The notes beneath the pieces were generated by a model. The model saw nothing but the letters and a program-made list of their open reading frames with translations. It was not told the DNA's origin and did no database searches. Shown here in pieces: positions 1-8,725 of a stretch of DNA of 21,401 bases. The position numbers and the translations under genes are program-made. Numbering within the stretch: position 1 is the first letter of the stretch; each line of letters begins with the position of its first letter. Source of the DNA: Saccoglossus kowalevskii. Its lineage: Eukaryota > Hemichordata > Enteropneusta > Harrimaniidae. The stretch covers positions 213,691 through 235,091 of the forward strand of contig NW_003156747.1 of the NCBI RefSeq assembly GCF_000003605.2, given 5' to 3'.

Positions 1-930
1 AGCGAACCGATGTTTTTGACACCAATTTTACGTTTTTCGGTCAGTTTAGCAAGATTTGGTTCATTTTTTGGCGAACAAATCTAATTGTTGTTGTCAAAAC
101 GCCCCAAACGACGATCATTTTGGGACCAGTTTTCTCTCGCCCAAAATCCAGGTGAGTTAGAAACTGAGAAAAAGTATATCATCTGTAATAAGGCTAAATA
201 ACACAAATATTTCTTCACCCTCAGTTGTATTTATTCAACCTCCATACGTCACTCTGGCAAACGAGACTCTTCAATCGTATATAGATAACAGAATAACCAC
301 AATGTAGGATTGTTGTCATAACAACCGACACAGCTGTATTCAAGACAAGTACTTGTATTACAGTAGACGACGTGAACTTGTAGGACCTTGTGAATGCCAC
401 GACAACGTCCGAACTATGTCGGTAAAAACCTGAAAATTACTTGCATTAAACCTTACTTCAAATTTATCCTTTCGTAATCCAGATGACTAACACCATCCAA
501 CCCAGCCCCGCCCAATGTAATTATTATTATAACATAAGTTGTAATGTAAATCAATAGAATAACACAGCATTTGATTTAACTGAGATAACATACTTGTTAA
601 ACAAGTATATCCTGTGAACTCTGACCAACTTGGACTGTCATATGCGTCAAATAAAATAATGCTTAGGGGGCATTTACTGATACATTACTTGGCGTATTAA
701 TGGTCAATGGAATAAATATGTCTTCTGATCTACTGAACAGTCCTATATTATGACTTATATCAAAATGTAAAGGACTCGATAATTCAGATAAAACTACTGT
801 ATTCGTGAATTGCATATACTTTAGCACGGTAGACTAGACATTACCAGCAAAGACAGCACATTACTAGTACCGGATGTTTTGTTTTCATTTCAAAGAATGC
901 CATACAAATCCTAACATCAGATTGAGATGC
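1..930. other. non-coding stretch, nothing recognised
   Basis: I see no recognisable gene here. Bases 3-151 are open in one frame and end at a donor-like CAG/GTGAGT (GT at 152-153), but the peptide resembles no family I know. Its phase (2) does not match the acceptor at 6400 (phase 1). The rest is AT-rich unique-looking sequence. Confidence 0.4.
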
Positions 931-1038
931 TGAATTGTTCGAATTACGGACATCGAGTTACGAAAACATCAAGTTACATAAATGACAACGCCCATATTTT
1001 TGAAACCACGTACACGTTTGTGAAACCACGCCCAAATT

Positions 1039-1269
1039 ATAATTCGATGTTCAATTAGGAGTTAACAGAACTTCGCGTTGCGGGCAACACACATTTTGGT
1101 TTTTGTTGAACGTTCACATTCAGTAACTCGAACTTTAATTAAAAGTTGACCGAACTTCGAATTACGGGCAACATATTTGTTTAACGTTCAAATTAACGCC
1201 TACTTTTGCAGAACCATGCCCAAATTGTAACTCGATGTTCGATAAACAATTGATAGAACTTCGAGTTAC
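1039..1269. repeat. array of three palindromic (hairpin) units
   Basis: Three units each have a left arm close to RTAAYTCGAWGTTC and its inverted copy 15-16 bp later. Arms lie at 1039-1052/1068-1081, 1123-1136/1152-1165 and 1227-1240/1256-1269. The third is the best: GTAACTCGATGTTC against GAACTTCGAGTTAC, 13 of 14 pairs. Unit spacing is 84 and 104 bp, and flanking words (CCCAAATTRTAA, GGGCAACA) recur. Related half-units lie at about 939-980. It could be a small satellite or the remains of a fold-back element; no function is implied. Confidence 0.7.
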
Positions 1270-1329
1270 GTACCATTTTGAAACATGTGCTTTGGGACTC
1301 CTTTGTTCATCATTTCATTCCAATCTAAC

Positions 1330-1881
1330 ATAAAACCCCTGTTATTGACAATGTGTGCCACATAGTGAATTCCCCATCATCAAACTCTGTAATAAAAACT
1401 TTTATCAGCAATCACCAGATATTGTTATTCCATATTATTTGATTCAGGATATGTACATCTGAGGAGTAATCCCTCAACGACTGCCAGGTGTTCAGCATAC
1501 TGTGGTGGAAGCTGTTAAGTTTTAACGGAAACATCTTGATGTCAAAATTACTTTTCAAAAGTAGCTCAATATTTCCCACTTTAAAATATCTTTCAAAAAC
1601 CATTTCCACGGATGATGTAAGGTTTCATCAAATAGTGGCGCATCCAGTTATATGCTGAGCTTTATGAATTGAAAATACATCTGGGACATTTGAACCTCAT
1701 TTTCAATGCCACCAATTGCTGTTCTCCTGGCAATCCTATCAGGACCTCCCCACAAAAAACTAAAAATGTTAATTTTTTTCAAAACTTCATAGTAATCATA
1801 TTTAACACATATCGATAGTAAATAAAATGCCCGGTATTTTTGTTCACCTGAATAATCTAGATTCTTTTCAACCAATCTCAC
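1330..1881 (-). pseudogene. LINE ORF2 C-terminal domain remnant
   Basis: Minus-strand peptides carry INIFSFLWGGPDRIARRT and, further on, LKSNFDIKMF and ILNQIIWNNN. These match the thumb and C-terminal region of L1/Tx1 ORF2, where a F-x-W-x-G motif is followed by a tail ending in an NQIIWNN-like motif. Stops and frame changes lie between them (around 1610-1650), and a few more recognisable residues continue to about 1330. The upstream end (about 1800-1881) still shows the RT segment just before motif A, so a deletion joins motif A to the thumb. Confidence 0.75.
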
Positions 1882-1884
1882 CCA

Positions 1885-2530
1885 TCCCCAATGAATCGAT
1901 TTTTCACAAAAGGCCGAATGATTATCATGTATGAAAGAAGGAAAAATTTACCCCTTGATTGTTGTGTTGTATTCAATGAATTAACCACAAAGTTCCAAAT
2001 AAGACCCCCAAAACAGTAGATGACAATCGGCATTCCATCATTTCCTGGAGTTTTATTTACAGGAAACGTCTTGATTGCTTCATGGGCTTCCTCATAAGTA
2101 ATACATCCCTCACAAACTGCTGCTTGGTCCTCTGAAAGTTTTTTGATGTTAGGGGTTCCGAGAAATGATGCCTGACAAGCAGTAAAGTTTTCTATGGAAG
2201 TGTCCAGCCCCGAGGAGTATAGCTTAGTATAAAATAATTTAATATCCTTCTGTGATGTGATTGCTGAGCCATCGTTTTTTATTAACTTATTTATTTGTGA
2301 TCTTTTATTCTTCATGTTTTCCAATTGTAAGAAATATTTAGTATTTTCCCCCATTTCCACCCAATGTGCCCTCGATCTTATTATTGTAATTTTATCATAC
2401 TTCCCCTGCAATTCCTGGACAATGATGAACTCCAGTTTACAGTTGGATTTTCCCAAATTTCTGTTTCAGTATTCGCCAGCTTTTTTTCCAGATCTTGATT
2501 TTTTGTTTCCTCGGTTTACTTTTTATTAAC
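1885..2530 (-). pseudogene. LINE ORF2 reverse transcriptase N-terminal part, internally deleted
   Basis: The reading frame starts with a coiled linker, then IIRSRAHWVEMGENTKYF (the typical pre-RT signature), and enters the fingers at KTPGNDG. Soon after, the alignment jumps from a short IITLI-like segment directly to FVKNRFIGDG, skipping roughly 50 residues of the normal domain. It then runs into the remnant at 1648-1881, where the catalytic palm (the FADD-type motif) is absent. Two internal deletions therefore removed the active site. Remaining identity to the family is obvious but partial. Confidence 0.8.
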
Positions 2531-2643
2531 GTTACTCTATGGTTGTTTTTGTAATACAATATTTCAGCCAATCCCATAAAGACCGTGCATCACTCAGTCA
2601 GTACCGACCCTCTCCCCAGCCCAGTCTGGTATTTTTTTCTCAA

Positions 2644-3440
2644 TTAACTCATTAACTCAATATCCCTTAACAAACTAGTGTTTAAATTCCAATAGGAAGG
2701 CACTTTGGTTGTTTCTTCATATTGAATGTTTAGACTAACTGCAGAGTGGTCGGGCAAGACACAGGGAACAACAGAAGACTCCTGAATGCAACTCATAATG
2801 GCATCATTAATAATAAAATAATTTAAACGGCTCTGCACTATTTGTGGGTGAAAACGTTTCCATGTGAAAGCACTTTTGTTTGGATGGAGTGCCCTCCACA
2901 CATCAGTTAAGTCCAAAGCCTCCCTGAATTCAACTAGTAGATCGTTTGATTTGCCTCATGGCTGAGGGTTTCCTCCTTTCCTATACTTATTGATATCAAG
3001 TACCAAATTATGGTCACCACCCCATAACAAACACACTTTCGGCTCTGACATACCATCCTGGGCGTCCTTAAGTAACTTTTTTAAATAAATAGTGTGCTGT
3101 TTTTCTGAAGTGGGGGCATACAAATTTATTAAAAAAAAATGCTTACCATATAATGTGACATCCAGGATCTGACAATGACCGTCTGGGTCAGAGGTCACCT
3201 TCTGAATATCATAGTCAATGTTTTTAAAAATTGTCATCAACCTCCTTGATGTTCAAGTTGATGAGCCATGACTGAACAACAAATTGGCCTAGTCATTTAC
3301 TTTCATCTGTGCTGTGCTATGATATTACTGCCCTGTTTAGCCAGCCAATTGAAAATTTGCTTACCCTTCCTGAATTGGCCAATTCCCCTAACATTCAAAG
3401 TCAAAATTTCTGACTTCTGCATAACTGTTGTGTTTATACA
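2644..3440 (-). pseudogene. LINE ORF2 endonuclease domain, broken
   Basis: This is the apurinic/apyrimidinic-type endonuclease that nicks the target in L1-type retrotransposition. Visible in order are LNVRGIG near the start (about 3385), NLYAPTSEKQ (about 3115), GGDHNLVLD (usually GGDFN), an in-frame stop at 2953-2955, then DVWRALHPNK, SRLNYF and LPDHSAV at the C-terminal end. The segment that should carry the catalytic QET motif, around 3240-3330, is replaced by stops and a frame change. With the in-frame stop and this loss it cannot make an active enzyme. Family assignment is secure from the order and spacing of motifs. Confidence 0.85.
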
Positions 3441-3767
3441 CACTTTTGGACTCAGATTTTTAAAAAACTAACAAAATAAATAGTGAAACAACTAAGAAAA
3501 AAGTAAAAGATAAAATTCCACACCCAAAGCCCAACAGGCTCCCTCCCAAACCCTCCTCCATGCCTCACGGCCTACAACACAACAAACGTGCCAGCGCCAT
3601 AAGACTAAACTAAAGTCTGCCATCACCGATGCACTCGAACGCTACAGCCCCCCTGAACTGACCTACTAAATCTAAAAATTAACCCTCCCCAGTGTCATAA
3701 TTGTCCCGATGTCCCCAATCAGTCAATTTTGTCTTCTATCTACTCGCCGCTGTCACATGGTTTTCCA

Positions 3768-3935
3768 TCAATTTAGAGTCGCCTGTTCTAAAAACTTGGT
3801 CTTCTGCCTTCCCGCCATATTGTTTGCATAGTTGGAATCACCTTTTCTCTTCCTTCTGTAGTCTTCGTCACAGAAATCTTCTTTTAGGTATATTTCAGTT
3901 CCGTTCCGTATTTTCCTTGATGTGGACAACACAGC
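3768..3935 (-). pseudogene. LINE ORF1 C-terminal remnant
   Basis: The minus-strand peptide contains the stretch SRKIRNGTEIYLKEDF, which matches the C-terminal part of L1/Tx1 ORF1 proteins (RNA-binding chaperones of the LINE particle), where an arginine-rich strand is followed by an I-x-x-x-EDF motif. About 50 residues are recognisable before the frame ends in stops. The residues encoded upstream of about 3935 do not look homologous, so the 5' truncation of the LINE probably lies here. Its position ahead of the endonuclease fits the ORF1-ORF2 order. Confidence 0.6.
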
Positions 3936-3940
3936 CCCCC

Positions 3941-4283
3941 CCGGGATAGTGGCAAAGTCTATACCCATATTTATACCAAAGTACCGTTTCTGTCATCGCT
4001 GTGTATTACAAATAAAACAGTTACCGCATTTGTTCTATTAGAAGAGCATCTCCGATAGAAGCACCTATTTTGACCTATTTTGAATAGTTACTTGGGACGA
4101 CGATTACCAATTCATCTCTGCTATATTCCATGCAATACGCCGTACTGCTAACACAATTACGTCGAAAGAGGAGGCAGAGAGCTGTTGCAATTTTATTATT
4201 ACTAATGCTATGTTTTTTTTTCTATCTGGAATCAGTGGAATGAGTCTATGTTACTATTCTTCCAAATACCACCGTCCTACCTT
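3941..4283. other. non-coding stretch between LINE and minisatellite
   Basis: No gene, RNA or clear repeat is visible. It is AT-rich, with a T run near 4211. Confidence 0.4.
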
Positions 4284-5239
4284 TAGTACACATGTATTAC
4301 TGCTTCTTACAAGTCTCAGTCACACTTATAGTACGCGTGTATCACTGCTTCTTACACGTCTCTGTCATACTTCTAGTACGCGTCTATCACTGCTTCTTAC
4401 ACGTCCCAGTCATACTTATAGTACGCGTGTATCACTGCTTCTTACACGTCTCAGTCATACTTCAAGTACGCGTGTATCATGACTGCTTCTTATACGTCTC
4501 AGTCATACTTATAGTACGCGTGTATCACTGCTTCTAACACGTCTCAGTCATACTTCTAGTACGGGTGTATCACTGCTTCTTACACGTCTCAGTCATACTT
4601 CTAGGACGCGTATATCACTGCTTCTAACACGTCTCAGTCATACTTCAAGTACGCGTGTATCATGACTGCTTCTTATACGTCTCAGTCATACTTATATTAC
4701 GCGTGTATCACTGCTTCTAACACGTCTCAGTCATACTTCTAGTACGGGTGTATCACTGCTTCTTACACGTCTCAGTCATACTTCTAGTACGCGTGTATCA
4801 CTGCTTCTTACAAGTCTCAGTCATACTTCTAGTACGCGTGCATTACTGCTTCTTACACGTCTCAATCATACTTCTAGTACGCGTGTATCACTGCTTCTTA
4901 CACATATCAGTCATACTTCTAGTACGGGTGTATCACTGCTTCTTACACGTCTCAGTCATACTTCTTGTACGCGTGTATCACTGTTTCTTGCACGTCTCAG
5001 TCATACTTCTAGTACGCGTGTATCACTGCTTCTTACACGTCCCAGTCATACTTCTAGTACGCGTGTATCACTGCTTTTAACACGTCTCAGTCATACTTCT
5101 TGTACGCATGTATCACTGTTTCTTGCACGTCTCAGTCATACTTCAAGTACGCATGTATCACTGCTTCTTACACGTCTCAGTCATACTTCTAGTACGCGTG
5201 TATCACTGCTTCTTACAAGTCTCAGTCATACTTCTAGTA
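4284..5239 (+). repeat. minisatellite, about 21 copies of a 45-bp unit
   Basis: The unit reads TAGTACGCGTGTATCACTGC followed by TTCTTACACGTCTCAGTCATACTTC. Starts recur every 45 bp, for example GTATCAC at 4750 and 4795. Two copies carry a 3-bp insert (GTATCATGACTG) near 4474 and 4657. The total of 956 bp equals about 21 units plus the two inserts. Because 45 is a multiple of three, two plus-strand frames stay open and encode a 15-residue repeat such as VYHCFLHVSVILLVR; I take this as a by-product of period length. The right edge is cut by the insertion at 5240. Confidence 0.95.
4461..4826 (+). repeat. higher-order repeat of 183 bp (two copies)
   Basis: The block 4461-4643 is repeated nearly unchanged at 4644-4826. 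Each block has four 45-bp units, the first with the 3-bp insert, and the same ordered variants (TTCAAG, TTATA, GTACGGGTG). This shows a recent segmental duplication inside the array. A second higher-order step of 135 bp (three units) links the variants CTTCTTGTACGC + CACTGTTTCTTGCACG at about 4961 and 5096. Confidence 0.85.
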
Positions 5240-6096
5240 CAGGTGCAGTCAACGGAGCTGTTCGTGAAAAAATGTGTTCGCAAGGGATTGTTAGCGGGCA
5301 GGCAAAATAAAACATCTTCATTGGGAGGGCATTACAAATAGGGTTTCTCAAGGGGAATTCCAGTACGAGAAGATTTTTATACAGAGGGCTGGCAAATTCC
5401 ATTTTTAGATTGAGCGGGTAAGGGCAAAATGCAGAACTTTTCGCGGGCATCAACAACCAAATTGCCAAAGGGGAGGAATGTTTATACTGAGAATACCCCG
5501 ATCCCAAGTTCTTTCTAAGCTTTCTTCGATTTTGTATTGTCTCCCATAATGCATTGTATGTTCAGAAGTGCAAAATTTGAACTTGAGTACAACTCTCTTA
5601 ATAAAGAGTGTTGCCGGTGAAATGGGTCATGGCATTTTGTCATTTCATAGAAAATATAGGTATTATATTACCATTAAATTCGCCTGCTATAAAGAAAAAC
5701 GTTACATTCAATTCACATGGGTTTAAGGATTGGAGCTGATGACTATAACGTCTTCTCTGGGAAATGATAGGGAGAAGGCAGAAACTGTTGAGAGGGGAGA
5801 ATTAAGACAATGTGAACTGGATGGGAGAGAGTAGATACAACTGCGTGTCCAGAGGACAGGCAAAAACAAAATGAGCGGGGAGAGGGCAGTGGGTAGCAAA
5901 ACTGAGTGGGAGAAGGCAGCGGGAGCAAAAACAGTGGGAGGGCAATTTAATTTGGTTGAGAGGGAGAGGAGTTGCGAACAGATTGACCTCTCCCCTCCAA
6001 ATTAAATTAAGCCTTAATAATGTTCATAAAGTAGGTTACTGTTGATCAAACATAAATACCAAACATTTTTGCAAATTTACTCGTTGACTTCACCTG
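5240..6096. mobile_element. non-autonomous inverted-repeat DNA transposon, copy 1
   Basis: The left end CAGGTGCAGTCAACGGAGC is matched by the inverted right end CAGGTGAAGTCAACGAGT (read on the minus strand). The element interrupts the tandem array: CTAGTA lies before it (5234-5239) and TTAGTA after it (6097-6102), a 6-bp target duplication with one mismatch. No transposase is visible. The interior holds G-rich blocks about every 28 bp (5293-5476 and 5769-5945), then GAACAG at 5976 starts a 120-bp right module shared with the copy at 9469. Superfamily is unassigned; Polinton, IS3EU and Dada elements are groups reported with about 6-bp duplications, but the ends alone do not decide. Confidence 0.8.
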
Positions 6097-6097
6097 T

Positions 6098-6177
6098 TAG
6101 TACGCGTACACCACTGCTAGTACGCGTACACCACTGATAGTACGCGTACACCACTGCTAGTACGCGTACACCACTGC
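6098..6177 (+). repeat. four tandem copies of a 20-bp unit
   Basis: The unit is TAGTACGCGTACACCACTGC, at 6098, 6118 (last base A), 6138 and 6158, followed by TTCGCG. It matches the first 20 bases of the 45-bp unit at 17 of 20 positions, the three differences being transitions (GTAT to ACAC). It is therefore likely a shortened derivative of the same satellite, separated from it by the transposon at 5240-6096. Confidence 0.9.
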
Positions 6178-6400
6178 TTCGCGAGGTTTTATCGCGTATC
6201 TTTGCTTCGTGACAAATACTCGCTATTTGAAGTTTCTTTTGTCGATGGGAACCATCTCTTAAATCAGATGTTACAGCTGAGAATACTCGGAACATTTCAC
6301 CTAGCAACACCTATTTAGTTTGCCTGTCACACATTTTGGGTTAATGTGTTCAGTGAACGGTGATATCGTTTATTTATAAATCATTTGTTTTTATTTTCAG

Positions 6401-6573
6401 TAAATGGTGAAGATTCGGAAGACGAGGGATTGAGCACTACTGCAGAGCTTGTTATATATTCTACTATCGCACTCTCGTCGTTGACGTTATTTTGTTTGTT
6501 TCTACTAATTTACATCGTCCATACGAGCAATAACACCAAATTTGCAAGACATGACATGGAAGAAGTGAATTAA
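6401..6573 (+). CDS. last coding exon of a single-pass membrane protein
   Basis: A strong acceptor (TTTGTTTTTATTTTCAG, ending 6400) opens a frame of 57 residues ending in TAA at 6571. The intron phase is 1, as is common between extracellular modules and a membrane exon. The exon encodes an acidic stretch (NGEDSEDEG), a hydrophobic span of about 24 residues starting LVIYSTIALSSLTLF, and a short tail ending RHDMEEVN. This fits the C-terminus of a type I receptor or adhesion protein. No upstream exon was found, so the rest of the gene is probably left of the window or hidden among repeats. I do not recognise the family. The exon call rests on splice signal, membrane segment and clean stop, without homology. 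Confidence 0.55.
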
Positions 6574-6592
6574 ATACGTGAGCCACAATATT

Positions 6593-6690
6593 CCAAATAT
6601 GGCTGCTTGAAATCACTTAGTCTGCCATATATGGAACATGACCAAATATGGCTGCTTGAAATCACTTAGTCTGCCATATATGGAACATGA
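6593..6690 (+). repeat. two exact tandem copies of a 49-bp unit in the putative 3' UTR
   Basis: Copy one is 6593-6641 and copy two 6642-6690, beginning CCAAATATGGCTGCTTG; a third copy is started and lost at 6691. The unit contains CCAAATATGG and CCATATATGG, both close to the SRF CArG-box form CC(A/T)6GG. The near identity points to a recent duplication just 20 bp after the stop codon of the membrane-protein exon. Confidence 0.9.
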
Positions 6691-6784
6691 CCAAATATTA
6701 CTTAGTACAATTGCATGATGATTTATTAACAACGTTGAATCGAATAAGGACATGCTCACCAAACATAGAGATAAAAAACCGACT

Positions 6785-6927
6785 AATAAAGAAGAGTTGC
6801 AAAAATGAAGGAACAAATCACATAAAAAATGAAGACAGGCACTCAGACCGAGGCAGCAAATAAAATGACAGAGAACATTTAATCTTACAAATATTAGTTT
6901 CTGTCAAGTATTATTGTAAAAAATAAA
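6785..6927 (+). promoter_or_regulatory. candidate polyadenylation signals
   Basis: AATAAA occurs at 6785, 6859 and 6922, within 220-350 bp after the stop at 6573. They are plausible ends for the membrane-protein transcript, but AATAAA is common in AT-rich DNA, so support is weak. Confidence 0.35.
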
Positions 6928-7222
6928 CAATTTTTACGACACTTTGTAAATATTCATACGATAGACATTAATTAATAATTGCCGTGGTATCAGATACATC
7001 GTCTGATTGTATGTATTGTGTACGGAGAACGTGATATAACAAATAACAACAAATGATTATTTTATAATTATTTTCTTCCCATATCTCTTTATATTGCACT
7101 CCTGGGGCAAATAACCTCTCATAGCAAGGTAGTTTCATATAGTAGTGTAAGATACAATCAACTCGAACAAGAAACTTTTCATATGGTCACTCAATATATT
7201 TTTCTAATGTTATTATCTACTC

Positions 7223-7283
7223 AGACAGTACGCCGCGCACCGACCTTCGCTGCGCGTCGGTCGATACACCAGCTGTACTGTCT
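7223..7283. repeat. GC-rich hairpin with 9-bp perfect outer arms
   Basis: AGACAGTAC (7223-7231) pairs with GTACTGTCT (7275-7283). The interior is strikingly GC- and CpG-rich (CCGCGCACCGACC ... GCGCGTCGGTCG) with a nested ACCGAC/GTCGGT stem, in AT-rich surroundings. It may be a tiny mobile hairpin or a structured element; no family recognised. Confidence 0.65.
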
Positions 7284-7364
7284 TCGTTCATTCTGTGAGG
7301 TATTCTCGCAATAATATATTAATTAAATTGAGTTCATGTGACATTTGTGTGAGAGCTATTCAAA

Positions 7365-7517
7365 ACGGCGGAGTCGTCATTTGCGCATGCGTCAGATGGC
7401 CATAGCGTGTCATTGTTCGTAAACAAGCGTCTACCTACGAGCCTTTGCGTTTTAACATGTGTTGTTATCATGCATGGGACTGAATTCCCGCGCGTGCGCA
7501 GGTGACGATCCTCCCGC
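7365..7517. repeat. GC-rich inverted repeat with GCGCATGCG-type arms
   Basis: AGTCGTCATTTGCGCATGCG (7372-7391) is mirrored by the inverse of CGCGTGCGCAGGTGACGATC (7491-7510), 16 of 20 matching, with further pairing in the flanks (CGGCGG / CTCCCGC). The arms contain TGCGCATGCG and CGTGCGCA, close to the NRF-1 site (YGCGCAYGCGCR). It could be a short inverted-repeat element or a regulatory double site. No gene start is evident beside it. Confidence 0.5.
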
Positions 7518-7841
7518 TTTAATTCACACGTATTAACACTACTTTTATCCATGCTTTGTAATTTGTAACTTCAGCTTCTTGGGGATTGAACATTAGGAAC
7601 TTTGGGCAGATTTTGATAAAATAAAAATAATCCCACACACATTTAAAATAAAATAAATATTTACACTGTTATTTTTGAACAGATACAGTGGTTTGTGATT
7701 TTTGCGAGTCCATACGGACGTCAACAGTGCATAGCATGGTTATGCATTGCGTAGCAACAATCCGCGCTTGATTTGAAAGGCGTGGGGAGAGTACTATAGT
7801 TGGGCGCCCACTGTCGTCGGTTTGCGATTTTTAGAGGAAGA

Positions 7842-8016
7842 CAACCTGATTGAAATCATATGTAGGTATTGGCTCCATTTTTTATATATCTTATATAAAA
7901 AAAATCACTAAATAACAGAAATTAAAAAAATAATTAAACGAAAATAACAATAAAAAATACATATAAGAAAAAATAATAATGGAGCCTAGTACCTACATTG
8001 GATTATAATCAGATTG
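7842..8016. mobile_element. fold-back MITE, 175 bp
   Basis: The left arm CAACCTGATTGAAATCATATG continues TAGGTATTGGCTCCATT and pairs with the inverse of the right end (GGAGCCTAGTACCTACATTG and on to CAGATTG at 8016). Pairing continues imperfectly into the AT-rich centre for about 65 bp per side, so nearly the whole element folds back. It has no coding capacity. I could not identify a clean target duplication. Confidence 0.75.
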
Positions 8017-8301
8017 AAAGGACATCTGACGTCATTTATCTAATAAATTATTTACACAAATACGATATGTTTTGATGTTACCAAACACAATAAATTACGC
8101 AAGGGGCTGAAGATGTTGTGATACAGCTAATGCAAAGTATCCGAAACTAAATAAGCCTTAAATTTCCATGGCCGTTTTCACCAAATCGGTTATTTGTGAT
8201 GTTCATATATTATTATTTATTAACTCTTTATTGCAGGCTATAAAGTGGAAAAGTTCGCACATCCCATTAATAAAGAACAATATATATATAAACCAACAAA
8301 C

Positions 8302-8725
8302 TAAGGCCAGACTTTTATTATCCCTTGTTTCGCGAACCCGCCGAATGAACAGGAGCCGAAAATGAAATAAAAATAAAATTTTATTTCAGCGTAATTTCTC
8401 TCGCCCACCGACTTGTAAGTGCAAAAAATTGATAAAAAAAAATATTTTTATCTTCATTTTTTCCCGCCCGTCGCATAACAAACCCAAGTTTTCGTGGGAG
8501 TATCATGATCAAAGTACCGAAGTCTAGCGCAGATGAAAAACAAGGTTATACATGGAATAAAATTGTACATCATTTCTTCTCTCCGATCAATGATTTCACT
8601 TACAATTCTTTGAGAATCACACAAATCTAATGAAAAAAAGAATTAATTTTATTTTTTTTCCGCCCTCCTCAAAAAAATTGCCTTATAAAAACTCGAGAAA
8701 CAAGGCATAAAAAAAGTCTGGCCTA
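8302..8725. mobile_element. non-autonomous DNA transposon with ~35-bp inverted ends
   Basis: The left end TAAGGCCAGACTTTTATTAT then CCCTTGTTTCGCGA is matched by the inverted right end TAGGCCAGACTTTTTTTATG then CCTTGTTTCTCGA. A TA lies at both borders and could be the target duplication. The interior is A/T-rich with CCCGCC patches near 8403, 8465 and 8662. No transposase is visible. Its right end abuts the 3' region of the LINE at 8930-10215. Confidence 0.8.

Larger units (their letters stand above)
1320..3940 (-). mobile_element. degenerate L1/Tx1-like non-LTR retrotransposon (LINE)
   Basis: Read on the minus strand, the order is that of an L1-type LINE: ORF1 tail (about 3768-3930), an inter-ORF gap (about 3480-3767), apurinic-type endonuclease (about 2644-3440), reverse transcriptase pieces (about 1700-2530) and the C-terminal domain (about 1330-1880). 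The frame is broken by stops and shifts throughout, and large parts of the reverse transcriptase are missing. The copy is therefore dead and probably old. The 5' end appears truncated near 3940, where a run of C lies. I found no clear poly-A tail or target duplication, so both outer ends are approximate. Assignment to the L1/Tx1 group is from remembered family motifs. Confidence 0.85.

Noticed and set aside
3-151. Possible coding exon ending at a strong donor at 152
   Set aside because: It is open for 49 codons but unrecognised, starts at the window edge, and its phase does not match the acceptor at 6400.
4284-5239. CRISPR-like array
   Set aside because: There are no unique spacers; the whole 45-bp unit repeats, and the DNA is from an animal genome.
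4210-5341. Open frames across the 45-bp array encoding a 15-residue repeat
   Set aside because: The period is a multiple of three, so frames stay open by chance in two phases; variants shift or stop the frame and no start, splice or homology supports coding.
5743-5928. Minus-strand open frame rich in proline and serine
   Set aside because: It is produced by the G-rich blocks of the transposon read on the other strand.
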